Counted from the stretch's first letter, positions 47,536 to 56,024 are shown. The stretch is 64,000 bases of DNA from an uncultured Sphingomonadaceae bacterium (GCA_903871605.1 CAIQHF010000024.1:124001-188000); one strand, 5' to 3'. The notes: generated from the letters alone by a model not told the origin. Translations and numbers: made by a program.

Positions 47536-47625
47536 GAGCCGGCGCTGCTTTCGACTTCCCCCCGGGAGGTACTCCGGATCGAGTTCGGGGCACCTCCGAC
47601 GTCGTCGGGGGCGCCCATTTCTGTT
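47536..47625 (+). ncRNA. Candidate small RNA B, homologue of small RNA A
   Basis: Shares with A the block GCTTTCGACTTCCCCCCGGG (47547-47566) and AGTTCGGGGC. GAGCCGG (47536-47542) pairs with CCGGATC (47574-47580), different bases from A but the same stem position, i.e. covariation. The terminal hairpin is GGGGCACCTCCGAC/GTCGGGGGCGCCC (47587-47600 and 47604-47616), followed by ATTTCTGTTT. It is on the strand opposite to both flanking genes and borders the AT-rich Panacea insert. Confidence 0.58.
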
Positions 47626-47668
47626 TAGATTTACGATCGTAGGCCACTTCCGTCAACGCGTACAAATG

Positions 47669-48433
47669 TCAGGTAATCGGGTTAGATGGATCGGAGGAAT
47701 CCGGTCGACGGCGAGCGTCGCTAGCAGCGCTACGCTTCGCCTCCTGAGCCTTAAGCCGCACTGGAATCTCTAAACGGGCTTCCTGACGCGCCGTTACAAA
47801 TCGCTCGACTTGGGCTACGAGTTCCTGCCGCGATAATAGATCGTACGATCCTCGAATCCAGCGATCAACACACCGATTACCGTACGCGTCCTCGGGAAAT
47901 ATCAAAACTTCCCCTTGCGATTTGCGGAAGTCCGTCAGCGAGTAGATCGCATCTTCGTACAAAGTCGATAACAAGCGTCGTTGAAAATACTTGAGGCCGT
48001 TGTGCGCCCAGGGAATTACAAATATCGGCTTAAGTACACCGTTTTCTCGGATGATCGCGGTTGGCCTCACCGGTACGCTTACGTCAGCACCAGCCATGAA
48101 GCAGCCGTAAAACTCGGGATACACCGGCAATCCGTCAAACTGCCTTACTGCTCTGTATGCTAGAAACGCTTGCAGCAGATCCGCGTTGCGCTCAAGTTGA
48201 ACCGCTGGACAGCAGCGACGAAGCAAAGCTTCTGCCTCTTGGTCTGTTCGGGCGTCAGCCAGCACGATCTGAATTATGCGGATCGCCCACTGATATGACA
48301 CCTGCGGGAAACCGAATGCAAGATTGACGAGCGCTCTTGTAGTCTGGCTCTGCTCCTGAAAGTTCGATCGCGCCCAATTGTGGGCCGCGGGCGGTCGATC
48401 AAGTTTTGCAAGAATTTGAGCTTCGCTCGCCAT
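47669..48433 (-). CDS. Unrecognised protein paired with Panacea gene (candidate toxin)
   Basis: 254 residues that I cannot place in a family. The N-terminal half is helical and hydrophobic-amphipathic (WAIRIIQIVLADARTDQEAEALLRR). The centre has a beta-rich stretch, RENGVLKPIFVIPWAHNGL, then GEVLIFPEDAYGNRCVDRW, with acidic residues that could be catalytic. The C-terminus is polar and disordered (DARRRPDSSDPSNPIT). No signal or membrane helix. It starts 2 nt after the Panacea stop, the order and spacing seen in Panacea antitoxin-toxin pairs, so a toxin role is inferred. Base composition is well below the chromosome's GC, suggesting transfer. Confidence 0.72.
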   Translation of the reverse strand: MASEAQILAKLDRPPAAHNWARSNFQEQSQTTRALVNLAFGFPQVSYQWAIRIIQIVLADARTDQEAEALLRRCCPAVQLERNADLLQAFLAYRAVRQFDGLPVYPEFYGCFMAGADVSVPVRPTAIIRENGVLKPIFVIPWAHNGLKYFQRRLLSTLYEDAIYSLTDFRKSQGEVLIFPEDAYGNRCVDRWIRGSYDLLSRQELVAQVERFVTARQEARLEIPVRLKAQEAKRSAASDARRRPDSSDPSNPIT

Positions 48434-48435
48434 GG

Positions 48436-48942
48436 TTAATGCCTCGACTCAATTTCCAAAGGGTCTCGAATCATTTCATTTGTTATCTCGACTCCGGGGT
48501 TCACCGAACCGTCATTATATCTCGCCCGGTGCCATGGACCATCTGATATGTGCGCCATGTCCACAAGTTTTCCAGCCGATATCCGAAGAAGTTCGTCACA
48601 CCGAGCGTCCAAAAATCGTCTCTCAGATTCGTTAAAACCAGTTCTCACGATCTCATATCGACCCGTGTTCGGGTCTAGTTTTCGCGCCAGTTCGACTATT
48701 CTATTTGATCCGAACCTCTTAAATTGATGATAAATCTCTCTATAAACCGGTCCGTGATTCCAAGCTTCTATTTTTGCACCAATTAAAGGGCGGTCAAGCT
48801 CCTGTAAAAATGCTGCATGTAGAAAATATAGTATTTTGTTTAGAGACAGATTTGTAACTGTTATTTTTTGATCAAAAGATCTCTGAAGGACAAAGTTCGC
48901 TACCTCACGTACGTCATGGGGCGAGTACGAAGCCCTAGTCAT
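48436..48942 (-). CDS. Panacea-domain protein (DUF4065/SocA-like), candidate antitoxin
   Basis: 168 residues with Panacea features: DVREVANFVLQRSF at the start, LSLNKILYFLHAAFLQELDRPLI, then AWNHGPVYREIYHQFKRFG. Panacea proteins are known antitoxins of diverse toxins and, as SocA, proteolysis adaptors. The gene is strikingly AT-rich for this genome (about 35-45% GC in places) and uses AGA, ATA, CTA and TTA codons absent from neighbours, a clear sign of transfer. It lies only 24 nt after the nrdB stop and 2 nt before its partner, so it may depend on nrdB transcription. Confidence 0.85.
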   Translation of the reverse strand: MTRASYSPHDVREVANFVLQRSFDQKITVTNLSLNKILYFLHAAFLQELDRPLIGAKIEAWNHGPVYREIYHQFKRFGSNRIVELARKLDPNTGRYEIVRTGFNESERRFLDARCDELLRISAGKLVDMAHISDGPWHRARYNDGSVNPGVEITNEMIRDPLEIESRH

Positions 48943-48966
48943 GGAACGCGGCCATCGACATCCCTG

Positions 48967-50025
48967 TTACTCCGCCGCGACCCCAGCCCGCGCGAACATG
49001 TCCCCCTCGGGCTCGGCCGCATCCTCGTTTGCCACGGGCACCCGGCTCGCCGCCTTGCGCCGGTCGAACGAGTCCCACACCTCGCCCCAGTTTCCGCGCG
49101 TCGCCGCCTTGGAATATTCGGTCGCGCGCGCCTCGAAGAAATTGGCGTGCTCGACGCCGTTGAGCAGCGGCGCCAGCCACGGCAGCGGATGCTCCTCGAT
49201 CATGTAGATCGGCTTCATCCCCAGCTGCCCCAGCCGCCAGTCGGCGACGAAGCGGACGTATTTCTTGATGTCCTTGGGGGTCATGCCGTTGACCGGGCCC
49301 ATCTCGAAGACGAGATCGATGAACGCGTCCTCCATCCGCACCGTCTTCTGGCACATGTCCATGATGTCGTCGCGCACCGCGGGCGTCATGCACTGACGCT
49401 CCTCGCAGAAGGCGTGGAACAGCTTGATGATGCCCTCGCAGTGCAGCGTCTCGTCGCGGATCGACCAGGTGACGATCTGCCCCATGCCCTTCATCTTGTT
49501 GAAGCGCGGGAAGTTCATCAGCATCGCGAAGCTGGCGAACAGCTGCAGACCCTCGGTGAAGCCGCCGAACATCGCCAGCGTCCGCGCGATGTCCTGATCG
49601 CTGTCGACGCCGAACTTGCCCAGATAGTCGTGCTTGTCCTTCATCTCCTTATATTGGAGGAAGGCGCTGTATTCGCTCTCGGGCATGCCGATCGTGTCGA
49701 GCAGGTGCGAGTAAGCGGCGATGTGCACCGTCTCCATGTTGGAGAAGGCGGTGAGCATCATCTTGACTTCGGTCGGCTTGAACACGCGGCCGTATTTCTC
49801 GTGGTAGCAATCCTGCACCTCGACGTCGGCCTGCGTGAAGAAGCGGAAGATCTGCGTCAGCAGATTGCGCTCGTGATCGGTGAGCTTCTGCGCCCAGTCG
49901 CGGCAATCCTCGCCGAGCGGCACCTCCTCGGGCAGCCAGTGGAGCTGCTGCTGGCGCTTCCAATATTCGAACGCCCAGGGATATTCGAACGGCTTGTACT
50001 GGCGGGAGGCTTCGAGGAGCGACAT
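48967..50025 (-). CDS. nrdB: Ribonucleoside-diphosphate reductase subunit beta
   Basis: 352-residue radical-generating subunit of class I ribonucleotide reductase. Di-metal ligands appear in METVHIAAYSH (Glu, His and the radical Tyr at E-x2-H-x3-Y), GGFTEGLQLF (Glu) and RDETLHCEG (Glu, His). The Tyr is present, so a tyrosyl-radical enzyme is likely. No ATP-cone at the N-terminus. ATG 50025 has AAGGA 8 nt upstream. It is separated from nrdA by two other genes, one on the opposite strand, so it needs its own promoter (50026-50077). Confidence 0.95.
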   Translation of the reverse strand: MSLLEASRQYKPFEYPWAFEYWKRQQQLHWLPEEVPLGEDCRDWAQKLTDHERNLLTQIFRFFTQADVEVQDCYHEKYGRVFKPTEVKMMLTAFSNMETVHIAAYSHLLDTIGMPESEYSAFLQYKEMKDKHDYLGKFGVDSDQDIARTLAMFGGFTEGLQLFASFAMLMNFPRFNKMKGMGQIVTWSIRDETLHCEGIIKLFHAFCEERQCMTPAVRDDIMDMCQKTVRMEDAFIDLVFEMGPVNGMTPKDIKKYVRFVADWRLGQLGMKPIYMIEEHPLPWLAPLLNGVEHANFFEARATEYSKAATRGNWGEVWDSFDRRKAASRVPVANEDAAEPEGDMFARAGVAAE

Positions 50026-50077
50026 GGGACGAGTCCTTCAGGCGGCGAGTGCGAGAGATGGGGTGAAATGGGGTGCC

Positions 50078-50144
50078 GTTCCCCGGCGAAAGCCGGGGTC
50101 CAGTCCGAGACGTGGGGCCTGGGCCCCGGCCTGCGCCGGGGAAC
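50078..50144. repeat. Intergenic palindromic repeat, family 2 (copy b)
   Basis: Arms GTTCCCCGGCGAAAGCCGGG and CCCCGGCCTGCGCCGGGGAAC, with each arm a hairpin. 67 bp. Unusually for this family it lies between divergent genes (nrdB leftward, DUF2171 rightward), inside the promoter region. Confidence 0.85.
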
Positions 50145-50214
50145 AGGCAAAGATTGCGCCGAAACGCGACGTCGTGCGTTCTGCCCTCCGAACCCCCAGT
50201 GAAGGAGATTGACC

Positions 50215-50466
50215 ATGGTCGATGCGACCCAGATCAAAGAACATGCCAATGTGATCGGCGCCGACGGCGTCCATCTCGGCACCGTCGACCATCTCGACGG
50301 CGACCGCATCAAGCTCACCAAGGCCGACAGCGCGCAGACCGAGGACGGGCAGGGCGCCAAGCATCACTACATCCCGCTCGGCCTCGTCGCCGACGTCGAG
50401 GACGGCACGGTGCGGCTCAGCGCCAATGCCGACGTCGCCTATGATCTGTTCGAAGAGGCCGAGTGA
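50215..50466 (+). CDS. DUF2171 domain protein
   Basis: 83-residue PRC-barrel-like small protein with MVDATQIKEHANVIGADGVHLGTVDHLDGDRIKL, HHYIPLGLVADVEDGTVRLS, typical of DUF2171. Family members are often stress- or stationary-phase proteins; function is not established. AAGGAG lies 7 nt before ATG 50215. Monocistronic: divergent from nrdB and convergent with the M28 peptidase gene, with repeats on both sides. Confidence 0.9.
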   Translation: MVDATQIKEHANVIGADGVHLGTVDHLDGDRIKLTKADSAQTEDGQGAKHHYIPLGLVADVEDGTVRLSANADVAYDLFEEAE

Positions 50467-50521
50467 CGGCAGCATCGACGGGAATATAGGCGTTTTCGTG
50501 TCGTTTTGCGAGCGCTGTAAA

Positions 50522-50681
50522 CCCTCTCCCCGGCGGGGAGAGGGATACGAAGACTTGGTGGCGCAGCCGCCTAGTCGGAGTTGGGTGAGGGCGCAGGCCG
50601 CCCGAAGCGCACGCTGCGTGCCCTCACCCTCCCACCGGCTGACGCCGGCGGTCCCCTCCCTCTCCCCGTCGGGGAGAGGGG
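50522..50681. repeat. Intergenic repeat, family 3 (copy b)
   Basis: Starts CCCTCTCCCCGGCGGGGAGA and ends TCTCCCCGTCGGGGAGAGGG, with GTTGGGTGAGGGCG and CCCTCACCCTCCCACCGGC inside. It lies between the convergent DUF2171 and M28 peptidase genes. Same structure as copy a at 31481. Confidence 0.85.
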
Positions 50682-50699
50682 TGAAGGGCACCCCCAGTG

Positions 50700-52943
50700 T
50701 CATTTCCCCGCGTCCTTCACGGCCATGTCGAGCCGGTCCGCATAGGCGTTGAGCACCGCGGCCACCTTCGCGACATAGGCGGTGGCGTCCGCGAAGCGGC
50801 GCTGCTCGATCCCCTCGCGGATGCCGGGCAGCGTCTTGGCGCCATAGCCGGTGAGCGTGCCCGGCGCGTAGATCATGTTCTGGTACCAGGGCCGCGACGG
50901 GAGGCCCTGCGGATCGAGCAGCAGCTGGTCGATCCCGCGCAGATCCGCGTCGAGCTTCACGCGCGCCGCGGGCGACAGCATGTCCGCCTTGGCCACCACG
51001 GCGTCCGCCGAGGCCGCCGACCGCATCAGGCGATCAGAGGCCTTCTCTAGCACCAGCATGTCGATCAGTGGCGTCGTCGGCTTCGCGGACGGCGCGATGG
51101 TCGGATCGGTCTGGTCCGAGCCGAGCTTGAAGTCGCCCGCCGCGCTCAGTTCCTCGCGCGACAGATCCTTGGCGCGCTGGTCGTCGGCGAGCTTCTTCAC
51201 CTCGCCGACATAGCGCGCGATCGTGCCTGCCATGTCGGCATAGCGCGCCGGGCCGACGTCGCTGTCGGCGGCGCGCAGCACCAGCCGCCCGACCAGCTTG
51301 GACAGCACCGCGCCATAGACCAGGCCCGGATCGTCGAAATGCGTGACGTGGTAGAAGCTGTCGTAGATCGAATGATAGGAGCCGCCCGACGCATCCTCGC
51401 CGGCGAATTCGAGGTTCATCGACGGGATGCCGAGATGCTGGAGGAAGCTCGAATAGTCCGAGCCCGAGCCCAGCGCGCCGACGGGGATGTCGCCGCCCGC
51501 CTTCGCCGCCTTGACCTCCGCCGCCTCGCCGCCGCCCGTGTCGAAATCGTCGGCGAGGACATGCGCGCGCTGGCGGTCGAGCACCGAGACGCCGGTCTCG
51601 GGGTCGGTCACGTCGCGTGCCGCCTGGTTGATGAAATGCTGGAGGTCGTGGCTCGCCTCGGCGCCGAGGAAGCCGCGCTCGGAGACGTCGGTGTTGATGT
51701 ACAGCACCGCCTTGCGCTGCAGCTCTGCGGCATGCGTCTCGGCCCATTCGGTCGAGCCGAGCAGGCCGGGCTCCTCGCCGTCCCAGCTGGCGTAGACGAT
51801 CGTGCGTTCGGGCTTCCAACCCGATTTGGCGAGTGCGCCCAGCGCCTTGGCCTCGGACAGCATCGCGCCGTGGCCAGAGAGCGGATCGGAGGCGCCGAAC
51901 ACCCAGCCGTCGCGGTGGTTGGCGCGGATCACCCACTCGTCGGGGCGGGTCTTGCCCTTCATCATCGCGATGACGTCGTACAGCGTCTTCATCGACCAGT
52001 CCGACTTGACCGCGAGATGCGCGGTCACCGCGCCGGTGCCGCCATAATGATAGGCGAGCGGCAGTCCGCCGCGCGCCTTGCCCGTCGCGATCGGGCCTTC
52101 GAGCCCGGCGAGCAGCTTGGTCGCATCGGCATAGGAGATCGGCAACGTCGGGATTTTTAGGATCGTCGGCGCGGTCTCGCGGGTCAGCCGCTTGGCGTCG
52201 GCGGTGGCGCCGATACCGGGGGTGAGCGGATCGCCCGGATAGGTCGTCATGTCCTGCACCGAGCCGCGCTGGACGCCATTTTCGGGCCGCCCGCCGCCGC
52301 GCGGATAGCTATCATGCTCGGCATAGCCGTCATTGGCGGGATCCGAATAGATCAGGCAGCCGACCGCGCCATGTTCCTGCGCCAGCTTGGGTTTCAGCCC
52401 GCGCCAGCCCGCACCGTAGCGCGCGAGCACGATCTTGCCGCGCACGTCGATCCCGCGCCGCGCCAGCGCCTCATAATCGTCGGGCATGCCGTAATTGACG
52501 TAGACGACGGGCGCGGTGACGTCGCCGTCGCCCTGATAGGCGACATAAGGCGGCAGCGCGCCCGCGGTGTTGGACGAGGTGTCGTCGCCCGGCACCGCCG
52601 GCTCCTGGCCGCCCAGCGTAACGTGCTGCGGGGTGATCATCTCGATCGTGGTCGAGATCGGTGTCGGATAGAGTACCGAGAAGGTCTCGATGTGCGCGTC
52701 CCAGCCCCACGACTTGAACAGCGCGAGCGTGGTCTCGGCATTGTGCTTGTCGTGCGGCGAGCCGACATGATTGGGGGCGGAGGAGAAATCCTTGAGCCAG
52801 GCGAGCTGGTCGGCGGTCGAGATCGACGCGTCGAAGCGCGCTTCGGTCGCGTGCGCGTCGGGGGCGGCGGCGAGCGCGAGCGTGTTGCCAAAGCTCAGCG
52901 AGAGCAGCGCCGCGCCGGCGAGAAGCTTACTGGTGAACGTCAT
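50700..52943 (-). CDS. M28 family metallopeptidase (glutamate carboxypeptidase II-like), secreted
   Basis: 747 residues with a Sec signal peptide (about 1-26, cleaved after LALA-A). A PA-type apical domain (about 130-260: RGIDVRGKIVLARYG) interrupts the protease. Zinc-binding motifs: NHRDGWVFGASDPLSG, WDGEEPGLLGSTEW, NTDVS and YHSIYDS. A C-terminal helical dimer domain (TFR-like, about 600-747) is as in glutamate carboxypeptidase II. Likely a periplasmic or exported dipeptidase/carboxypeptidase. It sits between nrdA and nrdB without evident functional link. Confidence 0.93.
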   Translation of the reverse strand: MTFTSKLLAGAALLSLSFGNTLALAAAPDAHATEARFDASISTADQLAWLKDFSSAPNHVGSPHDKHNAETTLALFKSWGWDAHIETFSVLYPTPISTTIEMITPQHVTLGGQEPAVPGDDTSSNTAGALPPYVAYQGDGDVTAPVVYVNYGMPDDYEALARRGIDVRGKIVLARYGAGWRGLKPKLAQEHGAVGCLIYSDPANDGYAEHDSYPRGGGRPENGVQRGSVQDMTTYPGDPLTPGIGATADAKRLTRETAPTILKIPTLPISYADATKLLAGLEGPIATGKARGGLPLAYHYGGTGAVTAHLAVKSDWSMKTLYDVIAMMKGKTRPDEWVIRANHRDGWVFGASDPLSGHGAMLSEAKALGALAKSGWKPERTIVYASWDGEEPGLLGSTEWAETHAAELQRKAVLYINTDVSERGFLGAEASHDLQHFINQAARDVTDPETGVSVLDRQRAHVLADDFDTGGGEAAEVKAAKAGGDIPVGALGSGSDYSSFLQHLGIPSMNLEFAGEDASGGSYHSIYDSFYHVTHFDDPGLVYGAVLSKLVGRLVLRAADSDVGPARYADMAGTIARYVGEVKKLADDQRAKDLSREELSAAGDFKLGSDQTDPTIAPSAKPTTPLIDMLVLEKASDRLMRSAASADAVVAKADMLSPAARVKLDADLRGIDQLLLDPQGLPSRPWYQNMIYAPGTLTGYGAKTLPGIREGIEQRRFADATAYVAKVAAVLNAYADRLDMAVKDAGK

Positions 52944-53040
52944 GCCGGTTTCGTCTCCCTTACGACCGCATGCCCCGCGGCCTAACCCACCACCGTTCGC
53001 TCAGCGCAGACGGATCATTGTATCCGCTCGACCCTGACAC

Positions 53041-53122
53041 CGTTCGTCCCGAGCGAAGTCGAGGGACATGCTCCGAACACCAGGCTCGCCTCTCGGTGCC
53101 TCGACTTCGCTCGGCACGAACG
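53041..53122. repeat. Intergenic palindromic repeat, family 4 (copy b)
   Basis: Arms CGTTCGTCCCGAGCGAAGTCGAGG and CCTCGACTTCGCTCGGCACGAACG pair with one or two mismatches around about 34 bp. Between nrdA and the M28 peptidase gene (both leftward). Likely acts as a terminator or processing hairpin. Confidence 0.85.
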
Positions 53123-53138
53123 GCTAGGGATCAAGCCC

Positions 53139-55058
53139 TCACTGGCACGCGAGGCATTCGTCATAATCGGTCTCGGCGGCATCGATCTGCTTGAGCTCGA
53201 TCGTGTTGTCGCTCTCGACCCCGCCCGCGAACCCGGCGCGCTGCACCGATTTCGAGCGCAGATAGTAGAGCGACTTGAGCCCCAGCTCCCACGCGCGGAA
53301 GTGGAGCATCAGCAGGTCCCACTTCTCGACGTCGGCGGGGATGAACAGGTTGAGCGAGGTCGCCTGGTCGATATAGGGCGTGCGGTCGGCCTGGAGCTCG
53401 ATCAGCCAGCGCTGGTCGATCTCGAAGCTGGTCTTGTAGCAATCCTTCTCCTCGGTGGTGAGGAAGTCGAGATGCTGCACCGATCCGCCGCGTTCGAGGA
53501 TCGTGTTCCACACCGCGTCGCTGTCCTTGCTCTTGGTCGCGAGCAGCTTCTGCAGATAGGGGTTCTTGATCGAGAAGCTGCCCGACAGCGTCTTGTGCGT
53601 GTAGATGTTCGCCGGGATCGGCTCGATGCACGCGCTCGTGCCGCCGCAGATGATCGAGATCGACGCGGTCGGCGCGATCGCCATCTTGCAGCTGAAACGC
53701 TCCATCACGCCCTGGTCGGCGGCGTCGGGGCAGGGGCCGCGCTCGTGCGCGAGCTGCATCGAGGCCTCGTCGGCGCGACCGCGGATGTGGCGGAACATCT
53801 TGATGTTCCAGCTCTTCGCCATCGCCCCCTCGAACGGCAGCCCGCGCGCCTGGAGGAAGCTGTGGAAGCCCATCACCCCCAGCCCCACCGAGCGTTCACG
53901 GCTGGCGCTGTAGCGCGCGCGCTCCATGCCGGGCTCGGCGCGGTCGATGAAGTCGGTCAGCACATTGTCGAGGAAGCGCATCACGTCCTCGATGAACTGC
54001 GGGTGGCCGTTCCACTCGTCCCACATTTCGAGATTGAGCGACGACAGGCAGCAGACCGCGGTGCGCAGCTCGCCATATTGGTCCTTGCCGGTCGGCAGCG
54101 TGATCTCCGAGCACAGGTTCGAGGTCGAGACCTTGAGCCCGACGTCGCGCTGGAACTTGGGCATGGTGCGGTTCACCGTGTCGGCGAACACGATGTACGG
54201 CTCGCCGGTCGCGAGGCGCACCTCGACGAGCTTCTGGAACAGCGCGCGCGCATTGACCTCGCCGCGGCGCGAGCCGTCCTTGGGGCTCTTCAGTTCGAAC
54301 TCGGCGCCGTCGCGCACCGCCTTCATGAACTCGTCGGTGACGAGCACGCCGTGGTGGAGGTTGAGCGCCTTGCGGTTGAAGTCGCCGCTGGTCTTGCGGA
54401 TCTCGAGGAACTCCTCGATCTCGGGATGCGAGATGTCGAGATAGACCGCCGCCGAGCCGCGGCGCAGCGAGCCCTGGCTGATCGCCAGCGTCAGGCTGTC
54501 CATCACGCGGACGAAGGGGATGATGCCCGAGGTCTTGCCGTTGAGGCCGACCGGTTCGCCGATGCCGCGGACATTGCCCCAATAGGTGCCGATGCCGCCG
54601 CCGCGCGAGGCGAGCCAGACATTCTCGTTCCAGGTCTCGACGATGCCGTTGAGGCTGTCGGGCACCGAGTTGAGGAAGCAGGAGATCGGCAGCCCGCGCC
54701 CGGTGCCACCGTTCGACAGCACCGGCGTCGAGGGCATGAACCACAGCTTCGAGATATAGTCGTAGAGCCGCTGCGCGTGCGCCTGGTCGTCGGCATAGGC
54801 CGAGGCGACGCGGACGAAGAGGTCCTGATAGCTTTCGCCGGGAAGCAGATAGCGGTCGTCGAGCGTGTTCTTGCCGAAATCGGTAAGCCGCGCGTCGCGC
54901 GAATGATCGACCTCGACCACATAGGGCAGCGGCCGCGCGCCCTGGCCATGGCCGGCCCCGCTCACCTGCGCGCCGCCGATATCGGCGTCGGCGCGGGGGG
55001 ATTCGAGGGTCGTCGCGTCGGTCATGCTCATCTCGCTGCTGCTACCCGAAAGGTCCAT
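53139..55058 (-). CDS. nrdA: Ribonucleoside-diphosphate reductase subunit alpha (no ATP-cone)
   Basis: 639-residue catalytic subunit, shorter than E. coli NrdA (761). The N-terminus runs straight into the fold (RDARLTDFGKNTLDDRYLL) with no ATP-cone, so overall activity control by dATP should be missing. Catalytic region: SNGGTGRGLPISCFLNSVPD, SNLCSEITLP with the radical-site Cys, MGFHSFLQ. The C-terminus ends ECLACQ, the Cys pair that passes electrons from thioredoxin or glutaredoxin. ATG 55058 is the favoured start; 55031 and 55025 are alternatives. Extension to 55445 crosses the probable promoter region and is rejected. Confidence 0.93.
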   Translation of the reverse strand: MDLSGSSSEMSMTDATTLESPRADADIGGAQVSGAGHGQGARPLPYVVEVDHSRDARLTDFGKNTLDDRYLLPGESYQDLFVRVASAYADDQAHAQRLYDYISKLWFMPSTPVLSNGGTGRGLPISCFLNSVPDSLNGIVETWNENVWLASRGGGIGTYWGNVRGIGEPVGLNGKTSGIIPFVRVMDSLTLAISQGSLRRGSAAVYLDISHPEIEEFLEIRKTSGDFNRKALNLHHGVLVTDEFMKAVRDGAEFELKSPKDGSRRGEVNARALFQKLVEVRLATGEPYIVFADTVNRTMPKFQRDVGLKVSTSNLCSEITLPTGKDQYGELRTAVCCLSSLNLEMWDEWNGHPQFIEDVMRFLDNVLTDFIDRAEPGMERARYSASRERSVGLGVMGFHSFLQARGLPFEGAMAKSWNIKMFRHIRGRADEASMQLAHERGPCPDAADQGVMERFSCKMAIAPTASISIICGGTSACIEPIPANIYTHKTLSGSFSIKNPYLQKLLATKSKDSDAVWNTILERGGSVQHLDFLTTEEKDCYKTSFEIDQRWLIELQADRTPYIDQATSLNLFIPADVEKWDLLMLHFRAWELGLKSLYYLRSKSVQRAGFAGGVESDNTIELKQIDAAETDYDECLACQ

Positions 55059-55515
55059 CGCTCTGTTCCCCGTTCCCATTCCGTTCGACTCGGGGGTGCC
55101 CGACGCAGAGTAGCACCGCCGGCGATCAAGGCGAGCATGTTCTCCGTTCGTCCCATATATGGGACGTCCGTTCCGGGATTCGAGGCCGAACCCGGTGCTT
55201 CTGCTCGATCTTGTGTCGGCCCCCATAGCCCAACACAACGGATAGTGCCTTGCCCCGAGTCGCTGCACAAGAGCCATATTTTCGGCGGGGTGCGCCTCGC
55301 AGGGCTTGACGTGGATTCGAGTGCCCGATTTCCGGCGCGTCGCGGCCGCCAAGAAAACTGTGGATGAAACGGGACGTGGCGGACGCGGCGCCGAGCCGTT
55401 CGCTATCTGCGGCGAGCCGTTGGCCCGGAGTCGCCGACCCGTCATCGATCCGGTGTCGCGGTCGATTTACGCTTTGTTAGCCGTGGGTGACTTAGCCTGA
55501 TGCGGGGAGGCGAGC
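55059..55515. promoter_or_regulatory. 457-bp divergent region upstream of nrdA and the hemerythrin gene
   Basis: No convincing gene. It contains the perfect palindrome at 55150 and an inverted pair TTGTGT (55211-55216)/ACACAA (55233-55238) about 67 bp further upstream of nrdA. GGGGAGG at 55503-55509 is the hemerythrin gene's ribosome site. The interval is lower in coding-like character than its flanks. Confidence 0.6.
55150..55165. promoter_or_regulatory. Perfect 16-bp palindrome upstream of nrdA (candidate NrdR box)
   Basis: GTCCCATATATGGGAC, a perfect palindrome 92 bp before the nrdA start. The ATATAT core with symmetric C/G arms resembles NrdR boxes (ACACTATATATAGTGT type) but flanking bases deviate, and no second box three helical turns away is clear. 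NrdR control of nrdA is the likeliest reading. Confidence 0.5.
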
Positions 55516-56007
55516 ATGCTGGCACGGATGCTGGGCGATCATGACAGGCTGCGGCAGTGCGCCGCCCGGCTGCGCGCGCTGATCGACGCACCGACGCCGT
55601 GCGACCCGGCCGAGTTGGCCGCCGTTCGCTGGGATCTGGGCAGCACGATGATGGCGCATCTCGCCTTCGAGGATCGCCATCTCTACAGTAAGCTCGAACA
55701 GGATAGCCGGCCCGCGATCAACGCCGCCGGCCGGGCGTTCCAATCCGAATTGCGCGCGCAGTTCGGCGCCTATGCCGAACATGCGAAAAGCTGGACTCCC
55801 CAGCGGGTTGCCGCCGACTGGACCAGCTATGGCACGGCGGTGAGCCGATTTCTCGCATTGCTGCTCGAGCGGATCGATCGCGAGGAGCGCGAGCTCTATC
55901 CGTTGGTCGAAGAGGCCGGGATCGTGACGATCGGCAGCGCTCCGGTGCGGGACAATTGGACGCGCGAGGCCTTCGCGATCAAGGATCAGATCCGCAAGGG
56001 CCTGTGA
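55516..56007 (+). CDS. Hemerythrin domain-containing protein
   Basis: 163-residue four-helix protein. Candidate iron ligands are in LGDHDRLR (His9), MAHLAFEDRHLY (His/Glu) and REERELYPLVEE, a hemerythrin-like spacing, although the last His is not obvious (E-R-E-L-Y). It may sense or carry oxygen, nitric oxide or iron. ATG 55516 has GGGGAGG 6 nt upstream. Convergent with the oxidoreductase gene, 17 nt apart. Confidence 0.82.
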   Translation: MLARMLGDHDRLRQCAARLRALIDAPTPCDPAELAAVRWDLGSTMMAHLAFEDRHLYSKLEQDSRPAINAAGRAFQSELRAQFGAYAEHAKSWTPQRVAADWTSYGTAVSRFLALLLERIDREERELYPLVEEAGIVTIGSAPVRDNWTREAFAIKDQIRKGL

Positions 56008-56024
56008 GCGGGCGGTGATCCGGC

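Noticed and set aside
53139-55445. A longer NrdA starting at 55445
   Set aside because: The extra 129 residues are not RNR-like (no ATP-cone) and would cover the palindromic promoter region; the family-like sequence starts near 55058.
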